Source: Henckelia pumila (taxonomy: Eukaryota > Streptophyta > Magnoliopsida > Lamiales > Gesneriaceae). From it: 64,000 bases of DNA. Shown here piece after piece: positions 23,047 through 36,345 of this stretch; the stretch's first letter is position 1, and every line of letters starts with the position of its first letter. Location of the stretch: NCBI RefSeq assembly GCF_033568475.1, contig NW_027331831.1, positions 7,130,001-7,194,000 of the forward strand. Direction: 5' to 3'. A program made the translations under genes and the position numbers. Under the pieces are notes generated by a model. It saw only the letters and a list, made by a program, of their open reading frames with translations. It was not told the DNA's origin and searched no databases.

Positions 23047-26000
23047 ATGGGTTGGTTCCTCTGTACTGGGAAATCGAGGAAGAAAGGGAAGAAGCCAGTG
23101 GAAATCAAGTCTGAAGATCAGATCCCATCAAATTTAGGTGCGTAGGAAGTGCAAAAGACGAATTAAAGCTTTTTTTATTTTTGGGTTTTGTTCTGTAATT
23201 TGCCGAGAGCCACTTTGACTTTGCTTCGCTTGTCTTTTTAAATATTTGTTGTTTTTTTTTTTTTTATTTTGGTTTGTGGTGCTTTAGTTATGCGTTATTT
23301 GTTATTTATGTACTGAGCAGAGAATATGTGGGTCGCATAATGTGTGCGGATAATTGGCCTCGTGTTGTTCTACTGATCTAGCTTAATTTTTTTTTTTTTT
23401 GGCTGTAAATGCTTTGAAACGATCTGAATTATTGGTTGTGTGGCAAAGAATAAATCTTTGTCGATTACATTGATTTTTTCTAGGTGGTACTATGCATAAG
23501 AAGATAAAAGGGGTGGCAGCCACTGACTAGTTTTAGACAGCTGTTGCACTTTAGGTTATTTGATAAGAATTTTTTAGCTTTTGGTTGCCTCGATAAGCAT
23601 TATTTTACTGGATGAAAATGGAAAAAAAGGAGTAATATTACTTGAACTTTCAGCTGATAACGGTGAACGGTCTAGTCGGATCACCGGTGGTGCGCCTCGT
23701 AGTTTAAGGAAGTTTCAATTGCATCGGAGTTTATGTTTTTACAATATATTTCCTTCCCGGATCTTGTTTGGATTTCTAATCAGAAAGTTTGAAGAGCTTA
23801 AAAAGGTGAAGTTTCACAGAATTTTGCTCTTCTCATGATTTTTTTACGACAGTAAAATGTACCATTTATTGATGTTTAACTGATGTTAAATGGTTAAAGT
23901 ATGCCTTCTATTCTATGATTATGAGGAAGTTTTTGTTAATTAATGATAGAAGATAGAAGTTCCATTTAGTCCCCATGATTATTCTATTTCTGATGGCTTT
24001 GAATATATTTTTCATCTCCTCGTTGCAGAAAAAGTGAAATCAAATCCTGCTGAGGCTACTAAAGATGGAGGATCTGGTCATATTGCTGCGCATACATTTA
24101 CATTTCGGGAGTTAGCAAATGCAACTAAGAACTTTAGGGCAGATTGTCTTTTGGGTGAAGGTGGATTTGGAAGAGTGTACAAGGGACGACTGGAGAGCAC
24201 TAACCAGGTTTGTTCTCTCAACTATGAATTATGAAAGCCGAGGTGTTGTCTGGTCATGCTTTCAACTCCATAGTGCTCGACATTATTGTACGATATGTTA
24301 TTTGTGTATAACTTTGGGAAATTTATATTGTTCATGATGTGTGAAGAAGGTGAAAAAAAATATTTAGGTTTGCAAAAAGAAGGAATAAAGTGTGTGTTTT
24401 ACAACAATCATTTTTTGAGTAGTTGATTGGGGAGTGCCTACACAATCTTTTACTCCCACTCCTCTCCATAAATTTTAATTTTTTAACTGACGATGATATA
24501 ATTCACAATATTATAGGTGTTGAAGGGGATACTTATTTGCACAATATAAATTGTTATTCTTGTCATTTGAACGATTGAACTACACGATTTGTTATTTCAT
24601 TTCACTCAAACCTTTTATTTTATAATTGACTAAAACTTCTTGTAGGATTTCAATTAAAATTTTAAAGTGAAAACCCGACATTTAAAAACAATAGTCATCT
24701 TATGTTTACAAAATATGATATGATGTCACCACCTTCAGAATGTCCTCTACTTCCTTAGCAGCACTCAATCATTCAGGAAGACCTCGTATTTAGACTTGTT
24801 CCAAAAAGTCTTGATTTTGGATCCTTGAAACCATCTCCCATTATCTAACTCTACTTTTCATAGGATGCTAATACCGCAAACAATATTCTTCCACAAAATT
24901 TCCGACTTCTTATTGTTGGTAGTTTTGGTTAAAGGTTTAGTCTCAACCCATTTAGAGAAATATTAGCCTCTAACGCTTGTTTCCTTGAGAAGTCAAACCT
25001 ACAAACAATGTGTTTCCATAAAAATGTAAACATCTTGTTTTTGGTAAATTTGGAAGAGGGCTTAGTTTCAACCCATTTAGATAAGCCTATTTTATCTATG
25101 AATTACAAATATGTGCATAGTCATTTTCTCAAACTCGTTTTGGTCTACACTGACAATTCGGCCAAATACTTCTTCAATTTCCCGAATGCTTAATTGGACC
25201 TTTCATGCCGCTGAAATTGACTTGCTTTGAATATCCAAAAGAAAGAGAGACTTTGATGTGAAGATCGAGAAATCATTCTGTCTAAGGGTACCATTCTCTC
25301 AGCCAGTATTTGAACTTCCTAAATATTTCTTGGAGGGGCCATGTTCTGTATGGACCTAACTTTCTAGGGAGTACTTCAATCCTCCTTCTATAGCATATAA
25401 ATCCAAGAACTTTCCACTTCTCACCCCGAATACACGTCTACCAGGTTCAACCTCAACCTATACATTAACTTCTCAGCCTGAATACACATCTTTCTATGCC
25501 ATATAACCTTGTTCATGTTCTCATGCCTATAAGAGTGCATACATGCCATAGCTTGCGCTGCTGATGCCCGTTGCAACGCCATCCTTTCTATTATCTATCT
25601 TTTTTATATTTTGCAATTTGCGTACTCGTTTTGCTCATTCGTCAACTTTTAGAATTTCAGTTCTTTTTTAGCTTTCAAACAAAACCAAAAGAAAATTTAT
25701 TTAGACTTTATATTAAAATCAATTAATAAATGTTATGTCATCATTTAATGGGCTATTTTTTCACTTACAGCTATACATAAGCAGTTAATCAAAATTTTAA
25801 ATCATTATAACTCGAGAAAGAGTGTGGTGTACTGAGATAGAAAAAAAAATGGAATAAAAGTTTACATTAATAATAATATATAATATGAATATAAATGATT
25901 AGAGCCAGAAAAATGAATGTTAAAAGAACGAGACAAGTAGGTTCATGAATTGTATTAAGAAATAGAAAGGAGAAAAGCTCTATTGAAGCATAATTGTATA

Positions 26001-28318
26001 AAAAATTAATATAATTGCAGGGTTTCATTGTCTAATTTTTTAGAAACAAAAAGTTGTGATGCAGTGGGAGTAATAATTTGTGGAGTGCAAAAAACACTTT
26101 CATTGTTGATTTAAAATACGAGATAATGATTTGATTGGAAATTTTTGAAAAAAAAAGTTTAGATAAGTCTTTAGATATGTTGATACAATTTTGAATTAAA
26201 TTGAGTGGAGTTTGGGAGCCCCAGACTCAACCTTTCCAAGTTCTTGTTTTATCCCAAATGAATCCTATTTTGGATTCATGCAGATCGTAGCGATAAAGCA
26301 ACTTGATCGGAATGGTTTGCAAGGGAACCGTGAATTTCTTGTAGAAGTTTTGATGCTAAGTCTACTTCATCATTCAAACTTGGTAAACTTGATTGGGTAT
26401 TGTGCTGATGGTGATCAGAGGCTTTTGGTGTATGAATTCATGCCATTAGGATCGTTGGAAGATCATCTACATGGTAATCTTTTTTGAATTGCGTATTGTT
26501 TACTTTTTAGCGATCTTCTAAGAAACGTGAAGGGTGTCGAAGCGTGGATGTCAAGTTTTAAGTATTTCAAGCTTAAGCGAGATTAGTACGAGTTAAAAAG
26601 AAATTTTCCAGTTTTACTATAGTTTTAATTGTTTTAAGTAAAAAATTAAACAAAATGATAGAATTATCATAAATATAAGATTTAATAGATATTCCAAGTT
26701 CTAAACATAAATATATGTTTATAAAAAATATTTTCATTCAAAAAAATAAACGAAATAAGCGTAAGCGTCACTTAAGAAAGTTTTTTAGAGCACTCTTTTT
26801 TAGTATCAAAGGATTGAAAACATTTGTTATTATCTTATTTGTTTTTTCCTTGATTTTGCTGCCGTTTCTATTTAATCCAAGTGAAATTGATGTGTAAGTT
26901 ATCCATGTTTTGGTCAAATAGTTTATGTTTGGATATTCCTCAGACCTTCCACCAGATAAAAAGCGTCTCGACTGGAATACAAGAATGAAAATAGCTGCTG
27001 GCGCAGCGAAAGGGTTGGAATATTTGCATGATAAAGCAAATCCACCTGTTATATATCGAGATTTAAAGTGCTCAAACATTTTACTTGACGAATGCTATCA
27101 CCCCAAGCTATCTGATTTTGGTTTGGCCAAATTGGGGCCTGTTGGTGATAAGACCCATGTATCTACTAGAGTAATGGGAACTTATGGATATTGTGCACCT
27201 GAATATGCCATGACAGGACAGCTTACACTTAAATCGGATGTTTATAGTTTTGGGGTTGTCCTTCTAGAAATCATCACAGGAAGAAAGGCTATTGACAATT
27301 CAAGAGCTGCTGGGGAGCACAATTTGGTTGCTTGGGTAAGAGATTCTTCTGCTTATTTTGCGTAAAATAGTTTATGGTTGTCTTGTCTACGGTTTTGGTT
27401 GATTGTCGTGATCTATGTGATAGAAAAATTGGGGTCACAGTGACAGATAACATATTAATTGTGGATTCAGAGAAAATGAGCGAAGACTAGAATTGGTAAA
27501 ATTATCTTAATGTGATGCCATTAAGCATGAGTTGAGGGATTTGATAATAACTAATATTTCAAAGTGCGATGAGAGATTCATTTATTTGTCTCATGCTTGT
27601 CACCACTTTCACTCCGATATTAAGGTGCAACCAAGGAAGAACTCCTGCAGGACCGAAAGATGGATGTTTCATTTATGTGTCTCATGCTTTTCACCACTTT
27701 TACCAAGCAGCTAGGCTTGTGAGTGGAGAAAAGCCTAACCAAAGGTAACCAATAATTTATATAACTCCTGCAGGACCGAAAGATGGATGTTTCAAATTAG
27801 TGTGTGCACCTCTTCCAACAAATGAAGATTCAAAGAATTGGTTAATCCTTCAATAGTCCTCAGAATATGGAAATAAGCATTAAAAGTTGGTTTTACGTTA
27901 TTCCACTTAGCAGTATTAGTAGAAGTGCATCGAAGTGTTTGTATTTGTGCCAAGAAGCTCGCTGTGATAACGAAAATACCATGTGCTGCACCTTTTTTTG
28001 GCGATTCAAGACTCACCAACACTAACGTTATGCAATCTTACTACTTTACAGGCTCGACCTTTGTTTAAAGACCGTAGAAAGTTCTCACAGATGGCCGATC
28101 CTGTACTCCAAGGCCAGTACCCAGCTAGAGGCTTGTATCAAGCTCTAGCCATTGCTGCAATGTGTGTTCAGGAGCAACCGAACATGAGACCTCTCATGGC
28201 CGACGTTGTTACAGCTCTAACATATCTTGCTTCCCAGAAGTACAACCCTGAAACGCAGCCAGTACAGAAGTCAGGCTCAGGTTCCTCCACACCAAGAATT
28301 CGAAGGGAACAACGATAG
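23047..28318 (+). CDS. PBL27: Receptor-like cytoplasmic kinase VII, PBL27-like
   Basis: Five exons, 23047-23137, 24029-24207, 26284-26473, 26944-27335 and 28052-28318, join in phase to about 372 residues. The N-terminus MGWFLC has Gly2 for myristoylation and Cys6 for palmitoylation, followed by a basic stretch, so plasma-membrane anchoring is expected. Kinase landmarks: [17 protein letters not shown] (catalytic Lys), [14 protein letters not shown] (the family's YRD form), SDFGLAKL and the activation segment [15 protein letters not shown]. The sequence around [19 protein letters not shown] is shared with Arabidopsis PBL27, which passes chitin signals from CERK1 to a MAPK cascade. That role here is by homology; close relatives such as PBL25 are not excluded. 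The tail is Ser/Gly-rich. Intron 2 is about 2.1 kb with no gene seen inside. Confidence 0.92.
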
Positions 28319-29491
28319 CATCATTAGACAAAGAGATACTGCCAAACGAGCACCTCCGTCGTGCATGATGGTATTGCCCTAAACCTTTAAGTTCTACTTG
28401 ACTTTTTCTAAGGATGGAAGGAAGGTATGCATTCATTGGCTGCACCAAGATCATGGCCGTCACGAGATTTTGTCGCCCCAAAGTCGGTCCAAGAGGTTCT
28501 TTTTCCGTCATCGCGGTATTCTTACTCCAATTCTTATCTAGTTACAAAAGGGGAATGAACTTGCTAAGTATGTAGGTTTTCCTTTGCCTTCTTTGTGTAT
28601 GGTAGGTTTTCCTTTGCCTTCTTTGCCATTTTCCTGATGTGTACAACTCACACACCTTGACATCTTAATATTTTGTATTCATTGCTATAAACGGCATATT
28701 GCTTCTAGTGAGTGGCAAATTTTGAAGCTGCCTATGCACATTTATATTGCATCAACGACACGTGGGATGAGACGATAAATGATACAGTCCATTGGTTCTC
28801 GACTCGAGTATTTTGAGAGATGTTAAGAAATGTAGCTAGAGAACTAGAAGGACTAATATGTTTTTTTTTTTTTTAAAAAAAAAAAATCATTTTTACAGGT
28901 AAACATTGATTTTTAAAAAAAAATTAAAACTCCTTTTACTATTCATAAAACTTTAGATATGTCAAAATCTAATGAATTGAAACTATTAACTCAAAGAATG
29001 TTGGATGCGATGGCATGCAAACACGTATGTTTAACAACGTAATTTTAAAATTTTAACAATGATTTTATTCATTTAATTATTTGATCATCATGAAATAATT
29101 ACATAATTGACATAAAAAGTTAAACTTTTTCATGAGTAAGAGATCATCTCACTAGAGTTTTTGTTTTACAAAACAAAATAATTAATTAAAAAATTTTTTA
29201 AAACGTCCCAATGCATATGACTAAAATTTATATTTTATGGTTTATCAAAATAAATTTTATATTTTATGGTAGGAGGAAAAAGTGTAAATTTTTTCAAAAT
29301 AATATAATTTAAAAAATTAAATATTTGGCCTGTTTTTTCTCGTATTTCTCCGGACCAAACATAGCGTCAGAAAAAGGAGCATAACAATAGGCATTGTTTA
29401 TTGATTCTCCACCCATCTCCTGCTATGCTAACATAAGCCTTGCTGCTAAATTAAGCTGCCCGTGCGCAATTAACTCTCCCCAACCACCACC
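28319..29491. other. Intergenic region between PBL27-like and PGP synthase genes
   Basis: The first 350 bases are probably the kinase 3' UTR. At about 28573-28630 a roughly 32-bp unit containing AGGTTTTCCTTTGCCTTCTT is present twice in tandem. The rest is AT-rich without recognised features. The PGP synthase promoter lies at the right end. Confidence 0.5.
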
Positions 29492-32343
29492 ATGACAGGC
29501 GCCCTCAAACTCACCAATTTTATTCCCATTCACGCCCACAAGCCCTACAACAAATTCCTCAACTCTTTCTCCTCTCCCGCCGCCGCCGCCGCCACCGCCA
29601 CCGCCACCGCCAGCACTGGTTTCATCCTCCGAAAGTATTCGTCCGCCTTCTGGTTCAGGACTCTCCGATGCACGCACCCCGCGCAACGTAGAACCACCCT
29701 GAATATTTCCCGCGGCCAAGACCGCCACCGTCTCGCCGGAGGATTTCGTGGCGAGAAATATTGCTCATCCAGCTCCGATTCGGAAAAGAGAAGGCAAGAC
29801 GTCGGTCATTTCGATGCTCAAATGGATGCCACTGTCAATGGAAAGATCGGGAACCAATACTACGAATCTGACGTCTCTCCATTGCAAAAACATCGAGATA
29901 ATCCGCCATCTCAGCCGTCAAAATTGCTCACGTTGCCTACGATCTTAACCATTGGCCGCGTGGCTGCCGTGCCACTTCTCGTGTGCAGTAAGCGATTTCT
30001 ATCTATTTACTTTTCACCGCCAGATATTTCTTTTTTGTGCAACTGATTGAGCATTAGGTGCAGTAAGCGATTTCTATCTATTTACTTTTCACCGCCAGAT
30101 ATTATTTACTTGTACCTTGATTTAGTATTTTCTTTCGGCGGTCGTCGTGTTTTCCATAGCGTTGAACTTGAATATCATGTATTAATATTATATGTCAATT
30201 TAATATCCAGTGAAGAATTGACGAAGGTACTTGTACTTTTACTAGCCTTTTACGTCGAGAGCTGGTGGGGACCAACAGCTACAACTGCTATTTTCCTTGT
30301 GGCTGCGGTTACGGATTGGCTTGATGGATACCTTGCTCGAAAGGTGTAATTTTTTTTCTTCTCCTTGAAATAAAGGGGTGAGGTGTGTTTTCATTATCTC
30401 GTGAACTCAAATTTGTTGAATTTTGATTGAACAGATGAAATTGGGGACTCCCTTTGGTGCATTTTTGGACCCAGTGGCTGATAAGGTAACTAGTGACACG
30501 CCTGATGTATTTCTTTCAGGATAACCGATAGCGGTTATCTGCAAAAATTGTAGAGACTACATCATGATTATTGTTCTATTCTGCAGTTGAATACTATCAG
30601 TTATCAGTTATTATTGTCTAAAAAAAAGCCTAAAACTTGAACTGTTATGGTACTACTTTATTTAAGTGTTAACGAATAGTAGGATGTGCATTCATCTGAA
30701 GAATGAACTGATGCTTGATTTTTAGTGAGTTGCTAAACATTGTGCACGTTTTCTTGAAGGACCTTATATTTGGTGTTTTTTCTTTAATGGATGCAGCTTA
30801 TGGTTGCTGCCACCTTGATCTTGTTGTGTACCAGGCCCCATGAGACTGGTATGTTTGGGCAAGCACAATGGCTGATTACTGTACCTGCAATTGCTATAAT
30901 TGGTAGAGAGGTTAGAGTCTGCACACTTGTTTATTACAGAATCATTCTCATAATACTAATATAGATGTTGAAGGTGTCATTCTAAAAAATTTTACTGTGT
31001 AGAATGGTGTGGTAAAACTGTAGCACTTAAAATTTTGTTTGCTTTCACCTGTACCCTGTTTGTTGGCAGAGCCAACTATTAGTGCATCTTTGTAATCTAA
31101 TTATTTGTTTGGATCATACTAACTCTTTAGTTGTGTATAAATTGAATGAAAAAAATAATTTGAAGATTTATTTAGTGGAACAAGCAAAGAGGCAAGAACA
31201 TATTTTTATGAGGCGTAACATTATTTAAATTCATAAATATCACATGTACACCTCGTAAGATCTTTCATGCAATCGTTTCTTATAAAAAAAGATCTTTCAT
31301 GTAGGCCTACACAGATGCTTTCTTAGTTTTAACTTTTGAATAGGGCGTAACTGGACTGGTAATATGTTTTTCAAGAAGAGATGCTTGAGTTTTTCCTGAA
31401 TCTGTTTGTTGGGGCTTACCAACGTAAGTATTGCATAACTTACTGACATGGTAGAGACATCTTTCCATCCTTGTATCTCAAAGAACAATGAGAAACATCC
31501 TCATTTAGTTGTTTTGGATAAATTTTGCCCTCGACATTCTGCAAAAAGAGTTTGTCAGGGATGGTGTGATGTGCATGTGTTTGGAGTTCTATGAAAGGAT
31601 TCAAGGACAATATTGGGATGTATCCGTCGTCGTTGGCATTGTAGAACCACCATATTCCTCTTCTAAGATATCCTTGTCACTGAGGTGTTACCTTTACTAA
31701 TGTTAGAAACTGTTTTAGTTGAGATGTGTTACTTTTAGACTTCCTTTGTCAGCATGATGTTTGCTTTTAAATTCTACATGTTTAGGTTTTGTTTGTTTGA
31801 TACATTCATGTATGTGGTGGCTAACAAAAAGTGTTGGCTTATAGATAACCATGTCTGCAGTTAGGGAATGGGCTGCTTCTCAGGACAAAAAGCTTCTCGA
31901 GGTTTGTATCTCAACTATGCATCACTTAGAACTACAGTTATACTAGAAGATCGAATAATTTTGAGCTCAGTTTTCTGATTCACAAAATCTCTCCTAGGCT
32001 GTGGCAGTTAATAACTTGGGAAAATGGAAAACTGCTGCACAGATGAGTGCATTGACCATCCTTTTGGCTAGCAGAGACGGCAGGTTTTACTCTCATCTTC
32101 TATTTGATGCTATTTCATTATACTTTTGTTCATGATTATGAAAATAACGAAAAACCATGCTTAATCTAATTGTTTGATATTTCTCTGATCCATTCGACTG
32201 TCCTCTTTATGGATATCTGCAGTCTTGTAGGGGATGGAACTCTCGTGTCTTCTGGGATTGTGTTGCTTTACATTTCTGCATGGCTTGCTGTATGGTCGTT
32301 ATTTGTGTATGTGAGAAAGATCTGGAAGGTGCTGCTGAGATAG
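29492..32343 (+). CDS. PGP1: Phosphatidylglycerophosphate synthase (CDP-diacylglycerol--glycerol-3-phosphate 3-phosphatidyltransferase)
   Basis: Seven exons, 29492-29987, 30246-30343, 30435-30485, 30797-30910, 31845-31901, 31998-32083 and 32223-32343, join in phase to 340 residues. The enzyme makes phosphatidylglycerol phosphate from CDP-diacylglycerol and glycerol-3-phosphate, the committed step to phosphatidylglycerol and cardiolipin. The CDP-alcohol phosphotransferase signature D-x2-DG-x2-AR-x8-G-x3-D-x3-D is complete, from DWLDGYLAR in exon 2 to FGAFLDPVADK in exon 3. Later blocks include IIGREITMSAVREWAAS and NNLGKWKTAAQM, and hydrophobic membrane segments run to the end. The long N-terminus (about 145 residues) is Ser/Thr/Ala-rich with an Ala-Thr repeat coded by GCC/ACC triplets, and fits plastid and/or mitochondrial targeting. 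Intron 1 carries a second copy of the exon 1 donor region. Confidence 0.93.
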
Positions 32344-33383
32344 TTACAGCAACCGCCCATTTTAGTTCGGTGCTTGATTATAATAGCTGAAAATTAATGG
32401 GATTATGTCGTACATTTGCGAGAACGTGAATGATGAAGTGACCTGCTCTCTGATATTGGATGATATATTGCTGCTTCTCGTTTAATCATTTGCATCATTC
32501 CTCGACTAGTAGAATGCACGGCTGGCTAGTCCACTGGTTATGTCCTGGCGCTGTCGTAGTCGTTCTTGTCAGCCTTGTTTGTTGATGATTACCTTGATAA
32601 GACTGGGATATTGGCGGCTTTGAACTGCTATTTGTGTAGTGTCTTAGCTCTATTTGTTGTACATTCGACAACAGGCTATAGTACGAGTCGAATTTTAGCT
32701 ACTTAAGAAATCACAAAATCACGACACATCTTAGAGTATCTATTACTACATATTGAGCCTATACTGGGTGGAATTAGGATGACAATCAGTCGGGTTTATC
32801 TGAACCCGAGAGAAAGTTCACAAATCATCAGATTTGTCATATAATTTTATTCATAGTATTTTTTGATGTTTTTGTTTTGTATCTTGTACGTTTATAATAA
32901 AATAAAATTTTAAAAAATATATTAAATTTATTCTCATGACAAAAACCAACACAATTGGATTAATAAGGGAGTATTCATTGTCTAACAAGAGCATTCTTTG
33001 TAGGGTTCTACTTACAAATAAATAAAAGAATATTATATAAAATTTGTTGACTGATGTTTGTTAATATATCATCGTAAGAGTAAAACTATGTTTATTTACC
33101 ATTTGCATAATTATACTACAACAGATGAATGTATATTGATGCTTCCAACTTAAACTGGTCGAAATCATACCTCTTTATACAATCCAAATCGAGGGATGAG
33201 CAAAATATCGTTTTAACCGAATAACAAATTAATTTATATTTTTGAAAAATTCAGTTTGGTTTTTACCCTTTGGTTTTAAAAATATTGTTTAGTTCGGTTC
33301 AATGTTATGGATTTTTAAAATCGGTTAGACCAATTTGAATTTTTATTTAAAAATAATAATTAAGGCTTAACTTATCTATACAG
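32344..33383. other. Downstream region of PGP synthase
   Basis: The first 300-350 bases are probably 3' UTR. Beyond them is AT-rich DNA with a degenerate GGTTCGG-type repeat around 33190-33350. No gene was recognised. Confidence 0.5.
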
Positions 33384-34734
33384 CATCAATCACCCCCGTG
33401 AAATATTGAAAATGCACACTTCTCTCATAATTTTAATAGGCATCTTCAGCCCTGTCATTTTAAAAAATTAGCACACTCGCCCCTTCAGATGAGTGATTGT
33501 TGCGCACGCACCCCTCATGCGACTGGACAAAGATTTTGATATTTTTTTTGCATCAAATACTCCTGTAAAATATTAAAAATACATATTTGACCCCTGTGAA
33601 AATAATTTTTAAATCTATTTAACCCATAATACACAATTTTTATTAAAATCTAATTATAAAATATTTAGCAAACATTTTTCGTTTTATTAATTTTATTTTA
33701 ATTTTAAATTTATTATGATTATATAATTGTTTTGTAAAAAATATTATTATTTTATCTTGTTATCATTATTTTATTAAACTTTCTTCTTGTTTCCAACTTC
33801 TCCATTAAAAATGCATTCATAAACTAGATTTAAATACCTAAAAGTACCAAAATATTAAATCAAAATAATAAGTGAATGATAAGTACCAAACATTTTAAAT
33901 TTTATTTATTTTTAATTTTATTTTTAAATTTATACTTTTTAATTAATTTATTTTTTAAAAAAATAATTACTTTATCTCGTTATCATTTTTTATCAAATCA
34001 CTTCTTGTTTTCAACTTCTCCATTAAACATGATTCATAAATAAGGATTTAAATATCTAAAAATACCTAAATATTCAACCAAATGATAAGTTCATGAATGT
34101 TACTTTTTCGATTTAAAATTATATAAGCATGTTATTTTTTTTTATTATTTATTACAAATTGTGCAATGCATATTTTTGAAAAATTTAAATTTTGGTTCAA
34201 TAATATATAGTCCTAAATCGATAAAACAATGTGTTTGAACTTATCAGTTTAGTTCAATATTTTGATACTTGAAACTATTTAAATACTTGTTTATGAATGC
34301 ATGTTTAATGAAAAAGTTGGAAATACAAGATGAATTTAATAAAATAATGATAACATGATAAAATAATAATATTTTTTAGAAAATAATTAATTAATGATAA
34401 TACATTTAAAATAAAAAATAAAAAAGAATAAAACAAAAAATGTTTTCTAAATATTTATGATTGGATTTTATAAAAAATTGTGTATTATGGGTTGAATAGA
34501 TTTAAAAAATATTTTTACAGGTGTCAAATATGCATTTTTAATATTTCACAGGGGTATTTGGTGCCAAAAAAATATCAAAATCTTTGTCCAGTCGCATAAG
34601 GGGCGAGTGCGCAACAATCACTCATCTGAAGGGGCGAATGTGCTAATTTTTTAAAAGACCAGGGTTGAATATGCCTATTAAAATTTCACAGGAAAGAAAT
34701 GTGCATTTTCAATATTTCACAGGGATGATTGATG
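33384..34734. mobile_element. Foldback-type non-autonomous DNA element with about 450-bp inverted arms
   Basis: The left end CATCAATCACCCCCGTGAAA is matched by TTTCACAGGGATGATTGATG at the right end. Similarity continues inward through TTGAAAATGCACA, the GCACACTCGCCCCTTCAGAT region and the GACTGGACAAAGATTTTG block. A further inner pair, 33720-33840 and 34277-34395, also matches in inverted orientation. The spacer holds a third, direct copy of part of the arm (about 33900-34060). There is no coding capacity. Long arms suggest a Mutator-like or other foldback element. A target duplication could not be settled because another element adjoins the right end. Confidence 0.8.
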
Positions 34735-34743
34735 TAAATAACT

Positions 34744-36345
34744 TGTTAGAACCTAATGGGGGGGGGGGATTTAGGTTCTATTGGCAACTTTAGCAATTTA
34801 AAGCGATTATGCATGTACGCAAGCGGAAGACTTAAGCAATCAAATAATAAGTGCGGTAAATAAATGCGTAATGTAAATAAAGCAGTAAAAGGGATAAGAG
34901 ATGTTTATGGAAGTTCGACGATAAATCGTCTACGTCTCCCCTTCTTGGTTAAGTCGATTAACCAAGGATCCACTAGCACTTCGAACGTCTTGGCCTTGAT
35001 GGCTCCAAGGATAGCCTTACAACTTGACACGATCACCGCGCCGATACAACTCAACACTCTTGGCCTTAAGGGCTCCAAGGATAGCCTCAACACAACACTT
35101 GGCTTCACACTCAAGTGCTTACAATGATAGCACAACACACTTGGCTTCACACTCAAGTGTTTACAACAATAGCACAACCAACTCACAAACTATTTTTACA
35201 AAAACTCTCAAATATATCACACAAACACTTTGATAGTGAGAAATTGCTTGCAAAGGAGAGAAGAGATGAGTTGGGATGTCTCTAAATGGTCTTGGCAAGC
35301 CTCTATTTATAGTTGGCAAAGATTTGAATTTGAATTTGTGTGCTTGGAGCGTTTATTGGGAAGCCAAGGAGTAGAGACAAAGTGTAGGCGCCGCTGCCTT
35401 CTTTTTCCAGCACTGAGCAGATTTTGTAGAAAAATCATATCTCATAATCTAACCGTTGGATTGAGCTCAAATTTGGACAGTCGCTTGAAAACATTCTAAT
35501 CTTCAATCTGAACGGTGAAGATTGAATTTGTAAGAATCAAACACGTCCAGTAAATCTCGGAAGTTGCAAAATCACGTTCTAGCTTTTGTTCTGAGCATTA
35601 CTTTTCAAAAATTCGAATCTCACAATCCATCCGTTTGATTGGCCTGAAATTAACACACAATCTTTGTAACATCCTGACATTGATTGTGATTGGTGGAGAT
35701 TGGATTTGGATGCCTCCATCGATTCCAGTAGTCTTCTGAATCCGATACTTCAGCAGTTAGCTCCTTGCAGAAATAGCTACTGTTCAACATATTTGCAAAA
35801 ATCATAACTCCATATCCAGCCGTTGGATTGATTTGAAATTTGGATACAGACTCTAAAACATCATGAAATCCATGTGATCGGTGGAGATCGGATTTTAATA
35901 ACCGAAGCATTCCCAGTTATTTTCTGAATTTGAGTCTTCATAGTTCATTCCTTGCAGAAGTAAGTACTGTGCAGCTTTGTTAAAAAAATCATATCTCCAT
36001 ATCCAGCCGTTGGATTGCTATGAAATTTGGAGAGAATCTTGAGAACATCCTGATCTTGATTTTCACTGTTGGAGATCTGATTTGGATGACTGGAAAGTGC
36101 CCGGTGAATTTTTCAAGTTTCTGCTTTATAATATTGGCTTGTCCTTGTCCATTTCTTTTACAACTTCAAAGTAACTTCCAAGAATTTGATTGTTAATATG
36201 ATCTAATCTGCAAAGTCTCACTTTAAATGGTTAGTAACAATTAATCGAGTTTTGTAATCATCAAAACATAATAATATGAGATTTGTTAATGCATTAAAAA
36301 CATTAATCTCATAACACGAGATTTGTATGCGTTTAAGGCGTAACA
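34744..36345 (-). repeat. 3' LTR of the copia element
   Basis: This copy of about 1602 bp starts TGTTAGAACC and ends GGCGTAACA. It contains a G run near its left end, a roughly 43-bp tandem duplication of the CTTGGCTTCACACTCAAGTG segment, and four degenerate units of about 180 bp in its right half. Confidence 0.95.

Noticed and set aside
24208-26283. Possible nested gene in the long intron of the PBL27-like gene
   Set aside because: Only short frames without domains; AT-rich with no splice-consistent exons.
34864-35186. Open frames on both strands near the left end of the LTR, repeated at 41706-42028
   Set aside because: They lie inside the two LTR copies and reflect the internal tandem repeats, not genes.
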